Assembly (NCBI GenBank): GCA_964601805.1
Contig: CAZROW010000089.1
Coordinates: 1-8,883 of the forward strand
Origin: Eutrophocola sp964601805
GTDB lineage: Bacteria > Pseudomonadota > Gammaproteobacteria > Pseudomonadales > Pseudohongiellaceae
Direction: 5' to 3'
Length of the DNA: 8,883 bases
The notes under the pieces: generated by a model
Databases searched by the model: none
Seen by the model: the letters and a program-made list of their open reading frames with translations, nothing else
Told to the model about the DNA's origin: nothing
In this document: one piece after another, positions 1 to 5,483 of the stretch
Layout: every line of letters starts with the position of its first letter
Numbering within the stretch: the first letter of the stretch is position 1
Program-made: the position numbers and the translations under genes

Positions 1-43
1 TTAAACCACGGCGCCTTTTTTGTTTTTGCTTGAAAGAGAAAGC
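1..43. other. Downstream flank of the operon, possible half terminator
   Basis: 43 bp beyond the operon's last stop. On the plus strand CCACGGCGCC is followed by a run of six T, a G and five more T. That is how the 3' arm and U-tract of a rho-independent terminator for a plus-strand gene ending to the left would look. The 5' arm would lie outside the window, so this cannot be confirmed. No minus-strand terminator for the operon is visible. Confidence 0.2.
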
Positions 44-430
44 TTATTCGAACGTGCCGCCCCAGTGCAGACCATCTGCTGGTCGGTCTATGGAGAGCAT
101 GCGCAGGCGGTGGTCGGCGGCGTTGCGGCCGGGGTTGCCGCGCACGGTGACTTCGTCGCCGATGCGCAGCGTGGTGCGGGTGATGCCGGCACCGGCCAGG
201 CCGGAGACGCCGGCCCACTCGATGGTGTAGCGCTGCTCGACGCCGTTTTCATCTTCAGCCATCACGTGCAACATGGAATGGGGATTGCGCAGCAGGAACT
301 GGGCAATAGTGCCCTCGATCACCTGTTCCTTGCTTTCATCATAGGTGGCAGAAAAGGAATGATGTGCCAGGGCAACGGTGGCACCGGTACACAGGCTGAT
401 CACTGCCAGGGTTTTGCTTAACGTGTTCAT
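44..430 (-). CDS. DUF6152 family secreted protein
   Basis: Small exported protein of 128 residues, the last gene of the five-gene minus-strand operon. Residues 1-22 form a signal peptide with a polar start, a hydrophobic core and an ALA cleavage motif. The predicted mature protein begins His23-His24-Ser-Phe. The HHSF start, the following YD, the RNPHS segment (about 48-52) and the GDEVTVRGNP stretch (91-100) are what I recognise as DUF6152; no function is established for the family. The ATG at 430 is preferred because GGAG lies 6 nt upstream; an in-frame TTG at 442 would place that GGAG inside the gene. The gap to the preceding gene is 24 bp, so co-transcription is expected. The position of the histidines suggests, but does not prove, metal binding. 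The family call is fairly firm and the role is unknown. Confidence 0.85.
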   Translation of the reverse strand: MNTLSKTLAVISLCTGATVALAHHSFSATYDESKEQVIEGTIAQFLLRNPHSMLHVMAEDENGVEQRYTIEWAGVSGLAGAGITRTTLRIGDEVTVRGNPGRNAADHRLRMLSIDRPADGLHWGGTFE

Positions 431-436
431 GTCATT

Positions 437-440
437 CTCC
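437..440 (-). promoter_or_regulatory. ribosome binding site of the DUF6152 gene
   Basis: GGAG on the minus strand, 6 nt before the ATG at 430. It overlaps the first codons of the alternative TTG start at 442, so it argues for the shorter, 128-residue product. Confidence 0.6.
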
Positions 441-454
441 AAAAAGTCTGTGGT

Positions 455-1282
455 TTAACCAAATGGACCCGGTATCGTGGGTCGGGGTTCCGTGCGTGGC
501 GGCATAATTTCGCAATCGCGTGGTTCCCAGCCCCGCCGGCTTGTTTCCTTTTTGAACTGGGTGCTCATGATCATGTCCTGTGTCAGGTAGACAGGATCAT
601 GGATCACGGTGGTGAAGATCAGCCAGGATTGCTCGATCTCGGGCAGCTCAAAGGTATGGATGTATTCCGTCATCACGGTCTGGTCGCTGTAGGGTACCCC
701 GTTGGGACGCAGGTAGCCCGGCTCAAGATGTGTCGTGGTGACATGGATGGAACCACCCTGGGCACCGCCGCCACCCAGTACACCGCGTGACACACGCTGT
801 TTGTACCAGGATGCTTCGGAATAGCCCTGCAGGGAGTTGTTCGCCGGTGCCATGGCATTGCCGAAATGCAGCAGGCGGGTCTGGCGACCAGCGTCGAATT
901 CCATGGCCAGGGTATTGTCGTCCTGCCAGTCGATGCGGATGCGCGTGGGTTGGCGGATCAGCCCGGGTGCGCCGAAAGCGCGGCACAGGTTGCCTTCCTC
1001 GATATCCTTCTGCAGGTCCCAGGCATTGGCCACTTCACGGGCCGCGGCATTTGTCGGGATGCTGGCGGAGTCGCCGACCGCCGGTGTAATCATGCGCCAG
1101 CGCCAGTCTTCATTGATCACAGCGACCCACTGGCCGGTGATGTCGATGAGTGCGCGTTCGCGCGGCGTTCGGTTATCGGGCGGGCCGCCAAACTGGGCCA
1201 GGGCCGGCATCGCGGCGCAGGCCAGGGTGGCAATGGCAGTCAGGTTGGCCAGGATTTTCAGTGTTCTTTTCACAGTCATCAT
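455..1282 (-). CDS. Secreted protein of unknown function, distant paralog of the 2242-3111 product
   Basis: Exported 275-residue protein, fourth in the operon. Residues 1-30 form a signal peptide ending in ALAQ. The mature part opens with a DITGQW motif (47-52), as in small beta-barrel proteins that start with a D-x-x-G-x-W strand. The stretch TTTHLEPGYLRPNGVPYSDQ (182-201) and the HDPVYLTQ segment (228-235) match equivalent segments in the product at 2242-3111, so the two appear to be distant paralogs. The mature form has two cysteines (100 and 257), which could form a disulfide in the periplasm. A glycine-rich loop lies at 168-177. The ATG at 1282 is chosen because AGGAGG lies 9 nt upstream; an in-frame TTG at 1288 would be only 3 nt from it. 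The start is 2 nt after the stop of the metallo-beta-lactamase-fold gene, which suggests translational coupling. I cannot name a function. Confidence 0.8.
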   Translation of the reverse strand: MMTVKRTLKILANLTAIATLACAAMPALAQFGGPPDNRTPRERALIDITGQWVAVINEDWRWRMITPAVGDSASIPTNAAAREVANAWDLQKDIEEGNLCRAFGAPGLIRQPTRIRIDWQDDNTLAMEFDAGRQTRLLHFGNAMAPANNSLQGYSEASWYKQRVSRGVLGGGGAQGGSIHVTTTHLEPGYLRPNGVPYSDQTVMTEYIHTFELPEIEQSWLIFTTVIHDPVYLTQDMIMSTQFKKETSRRGWEPRDCEIMPPRTEPRPTIPGPFG

Positions 1283-1284
1283 GT

Positions 1285-2241
1285 TCAATTGCCTCCTGAC
1301 AGGTCGGTATAGATAGCGGTGACCAGTTCATCACCGGTCCAGCTGTCGCGATTGCCGGCAAACTGCGCGTCATAGTCCATGGACGGCCTGGCCGCCAGTA
1401 CTTCGCGCAGGGATTTGCCGTCGTCAATCATGGCCTGGATGCGGTCGCGGATGATGGTCACCATGTCACGTACGTTGGCGACATCGGTGGTATCGGCCAT
1501 GCGACCGTGGCCGGGAATGATGACGGTGCCACCAATCATATTTTCCCCGGCAATGGCGAGATCAAGAATGGTGTTCAGGCCATTGATAATCCCGTTGATG
1601 CTGCCGCCCTGTTCGGGATCAAAGAAGGGATAGCGGTCGGTGTTAAAAATATCGCCGGTCACGACCACGTCCGAACGCCGGAAGAACACGAGGGTGTCGC
1701 CATCGGTGACCGCGTTGGGGACATGCAGCATGCGGATGGCTTCGTTGTTCACGTACACGGACCATTCATCGGTGTAGTAGGTGTCGCTGGGCCAGGCGGC
1801 TTCAGGGACGGAAAAATCATCGCCGATCGGCGCACTCATGCTGGCGAGCACATTGATGTGCGCCATGATGGCGGCATTGGCATCCAGTCCGCGCGGATCG
1901 AAGGTATCGATCAGGCGCACATAGGTGCCTGCGGCGGACAGTGCGGCATTGCCGCCGGTGTGCTCGGCACTGGCGCTGGTGTTGATGATATGGCGGATGG
2001 GTTCATCACTGAGTGAGGCGATGGCGGCGAGAAAGTCTTCCGTGACATCGGGCGTTTGGGTGTCCACGACGATGACTGCTTCATGACCCACCTGGATGGC
2101 GCTGTTGCCCTGTGGGCCCACTACCATGGTGACCATGCCCTGGGCGGGCAGCAGCTCAAGCGATTCCTGGGCCAGGACGGTTGGGGTGGTCATCGTCATC
2201 ACCACCGCAGTGAAGATTAGAGTTTGGATGGCTCGCTTCAT
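1285..2241 (-). CDS. Secreted metallo-beta-lactamase-fold protein with degenerate metal site
   Basis: Exported 318-residue protein; the signal peptide spans about residues 1-24 (VLA-Q). The fold is recognisable from NSAIQVGHEAVIVVDTQ (46-62), the N-T-x5-H-T-G-G-N segment (87-98), TDGDTLVFF (179-187), VTGDIF (194-199) and IIPGHGR (241-247). In a normal family member the 87-98 segment reads NTHxHxDHTGGN. Here the two histidines are Ser89 and Ser91 and the aspartate is Glu93; only His94 is kept. The third histidine, normally just before TDGD, is Val178. Asp197 and His245 remain. So the ligands exclusive to Zn1 are gone while those of Zn2 persist. It could be a mono-zinc hydrolase or a non-catalytic binding protein; the usual lactamase or glyoxalase label should not be taken as function. 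The ATG directly abuts the preceding stop (TAAATG), with GGAGGG 7 nt upstream. Confidence 0.88.
   Translation of the reverse strand: MKRAIQTLIFTAVVMTMTTPTVLAQESLELLPAQGMVTMVVGPQGNSAIQVGHEAVIVVDTQTPDVTEDFLAAIASLSDEPIRHIINTSASAEHTGGNAALSAAGTYVRLIDTFDPRGLDANAAIMAHINVLASMSAPIGDDFSVPEAAWPSDTYYTDEWSVYVNNEAIRMLHVPNAVTDGDTLVFFRRSDVVVTGDIFNTDRYPFFDPEQGGSINGIINGLNTILDLAIAGENMIGGTVIIPGHGRMADTTDVANVRDMVTIIRDRIQAMIDDGKSLREVLAARPSMDYDAQFAGNRDSWTGDELVTAIYTDLSGGN
1292..1297 (-). promoter_or_regulatory. ribosome binding site of the 455-1282 gene
   Basis: A perfect AGGAGG on the minus strand lying inside the last codons of the upstream metallo-beta-lactamase-fold gene. It is 9 nt from ATG 1282 and only 3 nt from the alternative TTG 1288, so it supports the ATG. 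Confidence 0.7.
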
Positions 2242-3111
2242 TTACTCGCCCTCCGGAAAATCGTATTCGCGGACCACGTCGAGGTACTCCGGGTACATGG
2301 TTTCAGCGCCGCCGCGGGTATCACGATGGGTAATGCCCTGGGTGTCGGCATATTCATACAGGTATTCGTTGGTACCGGGCAGGTGATGGATGACAGCACC
2401 GCGCGGCCGTTCGATTTCAACGGTGGGAATGCAGGAGAAGGGACTCAACTGCATGCCCGGGTCGCTGACCCAGTCCGAGGTACGCACCAGCGGTTCGGTG
2501 AGGTACACCGGGTCGTCCACGATGGAGACCAGGGTGAGGATATCGTCGTTACGGATGAAGTATTCATACAGGGTGGCCTGGTCACTGCGCGGCAAACCGT
2601 TGCGGCGCACCCAGCCTTCCTTGAGATGAGTGGTTTTCACTTTCAGCATGTCACCTTCCCACTGCCCGGTGGAGAAACCTTGCCAGCTGTGCTGTGCATT
2701 CGGGGAGGGATGCTCACGACCGTCCATCCAGATGGTACGTTCCTGCAGTTGCCACATGACCGTGATGTGCCAGGCAATGACATCCTGGGAAATCGGGTCC
2801 ACGGTATTGCGAATACGCAGGCTGGCAGGACCTCTTGGTGCATAGTCAGCCGGGTGGGGTTCACACTGGCGCTCGGGAACCGTCCACTTGCTGGCATCCC
2901 AGCTATCGGCGCGCAGGCGTGCGGCATCGTTGATCGGCAGGCCGGTGTAGTCGCCGATTTCCGGACCGGCGCCGCGTTCGGGCAGGTCCTCGTGAAAGCG
3001 CTGTCCCCACATACCGGACAGGTCCTTCTGGGCAAAACCCGCCGCGCTGGTCAGGCCCAGCGCCAGTGCCAGGCACAGGCGCAGAACCGGTTTTGTCTTG
3101 GTTTGATTCAT
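2242..3111 (-). CDS. Secreted protein of unknown function, second gene of the operon
   Basis: Exported 289-residue protein. The signal peptide covers about residues 1-28 (basic start, LCLALALGL core, GFAQ end). The mature part begins with a DLSGMW motif (30-35), then has WTVPERQCEPH (76-86), an RIRN strand (99-102), an arginine-rich WMDGREHP turn (128-135), the TTHLKEGWVRRNGLPRSDQ stretch (160-178) and DDPVYLTE (199-206). The TTHL and DPVYLT blocks recur in the product at 455-1282, as does the D-x-x-G-x-W opening. This protein has an extra tail after about 230, rich in Tyr and acidic residues, that the relative lacks. The ATG at 3111 is chosen because AAGGA lies 7 nt upstream; an in-frame ATG at 3132 has no convincing site and would put seven residues before the signal peptide. 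The stop abuts the next ATG. The family looks conserved but I know no assigned activity. Confidence 0.82.
   Translation of the reverse strand: MNQTKTKPVLRLCLALALGLTSAAGFAQKDLSGMWGQRFHEDLPERGAGPEIGDYTGLPINDAARLRADSWDASKWTVPERQCEPHPADYAPRGPASLRIRNTVDPISQDVIAWHITVMWQLQERTIWMDGREHPSPNAQHSWQGFSTGQWEGDMLKVKTTHLKEGWVRRNGLPRSDQATLYEYFIRNDDILTLVSIVDDPVYLTEPLVRTSDWVSDPGMQLSPFSCIPTVEIERPRGAVIHHLPGTNEYLYEYADTQGITHRDTRGGAETMYPEYLDVVREYDFPEGE
2249..2254 (-). promoter_or_regulatory. ribosome binding site of the metallo-beta-lactamase-fold gene
   Basis: GGAGGG on the minus strand, 7 nt before ATG 2241. It is embedded in the final codons of the preceding gene, which encode Pro-Glu-Gly-Glu, so translation of the two genes is probably linked. 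Confidence 0.65.
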
Positions 3112-3118
3112 CAGTTTT

Positions 3119-3123
3119 TCCTT
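3119..3123 (-). promoter_or_regulatory. ribosome binding site of the 2242-3111 gene
   Basis: AAGGA on the minus strand, 7 nt before ATG 3111. It is the reason for preferring this start over the ATG at 3132, which has only weak purine-rich sequence ahead of it. Confidence 0.5.
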
Positions 3124-3131
3124 GGCTTGCA

Positions 3132-3163
3132 TTTCTTTACTTCACTTTTCTTTACTTCACTTT
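3132..3163. repeat. 15-bp tandem duplication spanning a gene end
   Basis: Two perfect head-to-tail copies of TTCTTTACTTCACTT lie at 3133-3147 and 3148-3162, with one more matching base on each side. The stop codon of the 722-residue gene (TGA, 3159-3157) lies in one copy. Because the period is a multiple of three, the other copy holds a second in-frame TGA at 3144-3142. The duplication fills much of the 45-bp spacer before the next gene. It looks like a slippage event. Confidence 0.9.
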
Positions 3164-5325
3164 GCCAGCGGGTCCGGCCGCAGCTGGAACTTCACCACAT
3201 TACTTTTCGATCCCAGGCCGCCCTCGATATGCCAGACGGCATTTTCACCGTAATCGGCATACATGCCACGGCCTTTCCAACCGCCGTCCGGGTCATCAAT
3301 GCGACCGTCCATGCCACGGCTCATGAAGCCAAGCGGGTAGGGTACGCGCATGACCAGCCAGCGACCATCCGGGCGCAGGGCCAGGAGGGAATCGGAATTG
3401 GAGCCATTGGCTACAGGCACATCCTCACCCAGGCCGAGCGTGTTGAAGCGGTCAACAAAATTGTAATAGTGCATGTCCACGCCGATCTCGTCATCGGTGT
3501 TCTTGAAGCTGGGACCCGGTGTGCGATGCAGGGTCCAGCCTTCAGGACAATGCTGGCCGGTCCAGGATTCGGGGCCGCTGATCACTTCACACTTGCTGCG
3601 ATCAAAACTGGCCAGGTGGCTGCTGCCCGCCAACGCGGTCCAGATGATGCCGTTGTTGTCCACGTCGATGCCGCGCGGTGTATAACCGTTCAGGGGTGAT
3701 TCCGGGTTGTGGAAGGGCGGTTCATACACTTCGGCAATACAGGTTTCCGGTTCAATCCTGACAATGCGCCCGGGCATGGGGCCGGGCACGGCCGACCACA
3801 CGCTGCCATCAACAGGATTGGCGATCACGGAATAAAAGATGGCCGGTGGCACTGAGAGCCCGGCAAACATGCCGGCTTCCGGTCGACGCAGGGATTCGAA
3901 AGCGTATTCATCAACGTCGGGGTCAATGCGGCCGTCCTCGTTCTTGTCGAACCAGGGCATGCACCAGCCCTGGGCTTCAGCCAGGTTGCCGGTTTCATCC
4001 AGCATGCGGGTGTTCACCCAGCCGATACCGCCACTGAATACGCCGTTGGCATAAATGATGTCGTCTTCGCCCTCGGCGAACTGTACGTGATGGGTATCGA
4101 AGCAGATATCCACCTGGTGAAAGGTTTCGGTGGCCGGGTCGAAATACTGCATCTGCCGGAAACTGGTGGGCTGGGGTGCCAGGCGTGCAGAAGGATGATT
4201 CTCACAGAATTCGGGCTGGTTTTCCGGCTTGCGAAAACGCGAGGACATCCACACACGGCCCTTGCTGTCCATGGCAGCATGATTGGAAATGGCCGGGTCA
4301 TACCAGTACAACTCGTCACCCCAGTAAGGCGAGGGACGCGGCATGGACTGGGGCTTGCCTGGCGGAATATCGTCTTCAAGTACAGGAATGCGGCGTTCGG
4401 TGGCCGTGTTATTGACCGGGTCCACGGTCAGGAATCCGTCATTGCCCCAGTCGGGACCGTAGATCGGGCCGTAGGCATTGGCGGTGGGATTGCGCTTGTC
4501 CGTGGACAATTCGTCGTGGGCAAAAGTAGCCGGGCCGCCCCATTCCCACAGCGTCAGTACCAGGTTGCGCTCCAGGCCTTGCGGGCGCGGCGGTGTCGGC
4601 GGCAGTTCGCCAGCGGCTATGCGGTCGGTCCAGTCGGCAAAAGCGCTCAGGCCTGCTTCGCGGCCCAGTACGTTGATGGCGGCATTGCCGGAGTTGCCAT
4701 CCTGACCCACCTGGACGCGGTGGTCCCAGGCATCGTAGGAGGTTTCAAACACGCCAAGCCCGGCGGGGAATTCGCGGGTGGCCAGGTTGCCCAGCTGGTG
4801 GCAGACATTGCAGCCGGTCTTGATCTGGTTCATCCAGTAATGCTGGTCCTGCATGCCGGCGGCAATATTGCCGTCGCCACCGGGTCCCGGAAATTCCTCG
4901 GGCTCGGGAATCTCCATCAGGGAGTACCAGTAATTGGCCGGGTAATACTGGGCTGCCGAGATGGGGTCGGGTGCTACCACGGCATCCAGGTCGAGCTGTT
5001 GACCGGGGCTGCCCTGGACCGGGACCGAGTCCACCAGGCCATAGCCGCGAACCCATATGTCATAACCGGCTTCCGGCAAATCGGGGAGTACATAACGGCC
5101 CTGGCTGTCGGTGACGACAATCTTGCGAAATACGGTGCCCAGGTCGTCGGTTTCGGCAATCACCCAGACGCCGGCTTCGGGACCGTTGCTACTGGTGACC
5201 CGACCGCCGATGTCATCATTATCAATGGCCACCTGCGCCATCAGTGCGGTGCTCAGTACAGTCAGGAGTAAAGTGAATCCCGCGGCCAGGGTACGTTGCC
5301 CTGTTGTCATGGCTTTACCAGTCAT
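3157..5325 (-). CDS. Secreted carboxypeptidase-regulatory-like / single-heme / propeller protein
   Basis: First gene of the operon, 722 residues, exported (signal peptide about 1-31, ending LMAQ). Residues about 38-118 form a carboxypeptidase-regulatory-like beta-sandwich, with the typical GGRVTSSNGPEAGVWV start and the DSQGRYVLPDLPEAGYDI core. A linker leads to one c-type heme motif, C172-N-V-C175-H176, followed by QLGN. From about 340 to the end come beta-propeller-like repeats (such as AMDSKGRVWMSS and GIDVDNNGIIWTAL) that recall NHL or streptogramin-lyase propellers. An EF-hand-like loop starts at Asp460 (D-K-N-E-D-G-R-I-D) but lacks the usual acidic residue at position 12. ATG 5325 is chosen because GGGGGA lies 6 nt upstream; an extension to 5391 would put 22 uncharacteristic residues ahead of the signal peptide. 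Probably a periplasmic electron-transfer or ligand-binding protein; the substrate is unknown. Confidence 0.85.
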   Translation of the reverse strand: MTGKAMTTGQRTLAAGFTLLLTVLSTALMAQVAIDNDDIGGRVTSSNGPEAGVWVIAETDDLGTVFRKIVVTDSQGRYVLPDLPEAGYDIWVRGYGLVDSVPVQGSPGQQLDLDAVVAPDPISAAQYYPANYWYSLMEIPEPEEFPGPGGDGNIAAGMQDQHYWMNQIKTGCNVCHQLGNLATREFPAGLGVFETSYDAWDHRVQVGQDGNSGNAAINVLGREAGLSAFADWTDRIAAGELPPTPPRPQGLERNLVLTLWEWGGPATFAHDELSTDKRNPTANAYGPIYGPDWGNDGFLTVDPVNNTATERRIPVLEDDIPPGKPQSMPRPSPYWGDELYWYDPAISNHAAMDSKGRVWMSSRFRKPENQPEFCENHPSARLAPQPTSFRQMQYFDPATETFHQVDICFDTHHVQFAEGEDDIIYANGVFSGGIGWVNTRMLDETGNLAEAQGWCMPWFDKNEDGRIDPDVDEYAFESLRRPEAGMFAGLSVPPAIFYSVIANPVDGSVWSAVPGPMPGRIVRIEPETCIAEVYEPPFHNPESPLNGYTPRGIDVDNNGIIWTALAGSSHLASFDRSKCEVISGPESWTGQHCPEGWTLHRTPGPSFKNTDDEIGVDMHYYNFVDRFNTLGLGEDVPVANGSNSDSLLALRPDGRWLVMRVPYPLGFMSRGMDGRIDDPDGGWKGRGMYADYGENAVWHIEGGLGSKSNVVKFQLRPDPLAK

Positions 5326-5331
5326 TTGTGT

Positions 5332-5337
5332 TCCCCC
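5332..5337 (-). promoter_or_regulatory. ribosome binding site of the first operon gene
   Basis: GGGGGA on the minus strand, 6 nt before ATG 5325. It fixes the start of the 722-residue protein directly ahead of its signal peptide and argues against the upstream in-frame ATG at 5391. Confidence 0.6.
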
Positions 5338-5376
5338 ACAAGATGTTGTTGTCCGGAGCGTTAATGTGGCTGATTT

Positions 5377-5392
5377 CGTGCGAAAATGCACG
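5377..5392. promoter_or_regulatory. Candidate operator palindrome
   Basis: CGTGC, six bases (GAAAAT), then GCACG: a perfect 5-bp dyad midway between the two divergent start codons. Dyads like this are commonly bound by dimeric winged-helix regulators. A 5-bp dyad can also occur by chance, so this is only a candidate. Confidence 0.3.
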
Positions 5393-5483
5393 GTTTCCGG
5401 GTCATTGCTGGAAATTGAATTTTTACGCTAGACTGCTGAAGAAGTACGGAAACCCTGCGGAAAAATGCCGAATAGTACTGAAA

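Larger units (their letters stand above)
5326..5483. promoter_or_regulatory. Divergent intergenic control region
   Basis: 158 bp between the divergently transcribed operon and the regulator gene, and the natural place for both promoters and for regulator binding. It holds a perfect inverted repeat CGTGC-N6-GCACG (5377-5392). It also holds a more widely spaced inverted pair, GGTTTCCG (5392-5399) and CGGAAACC (5447-5454). A weak plus-strand promoter-like pair is TTGCTG (5405-5410) and TAGACT (5429-5434), 18 bp apart. I could not find a convincing minus-strand promoter by eye. The function is inferred from gene arrangement. Confidence 0.6.

Noticed and set aside
1285..2241. Beta-lactamase (antibiotic resistance) call for the metallo-beta-lactamase-fold gene
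   Set aside because: The fold is broad, the zinc-binding histidines needed for Zn1 are absent, and the operon context is not one of resistance.
2224..3699. A 491-codon open frame on the plus strand
   Set aside because: It runs antisense across two well-supported minus-strand genes, shows no domain or signal peptide I recognise, and crosses an intergenic spacer. Long antisense frames are common in GC-rich genes.
4087..5271. A 394-codon open frame on the plus strand
   Set aside because: It lies entirely antisense within the 722-residue gene, whose heme motif, signal peptide and ribosome site all support the minus strand.
5326..5391. N-terminal extension of the first operon gene to ATG 5391
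   Set aside because: It would put 22 residues ahead of a good signal peptide, while GGGGGA sits correctly for ATG 5325.
5304..5483. N-terminal extension of the regulator to ATG 5304 or ATG 5364
   Set aside because: The added residues do not resemble the start of winged-helix regulators and overlap the divergent control region; the 5304 version also overlaps the neighbouring start codon. The GGAG before 5364 is the only point in favour.
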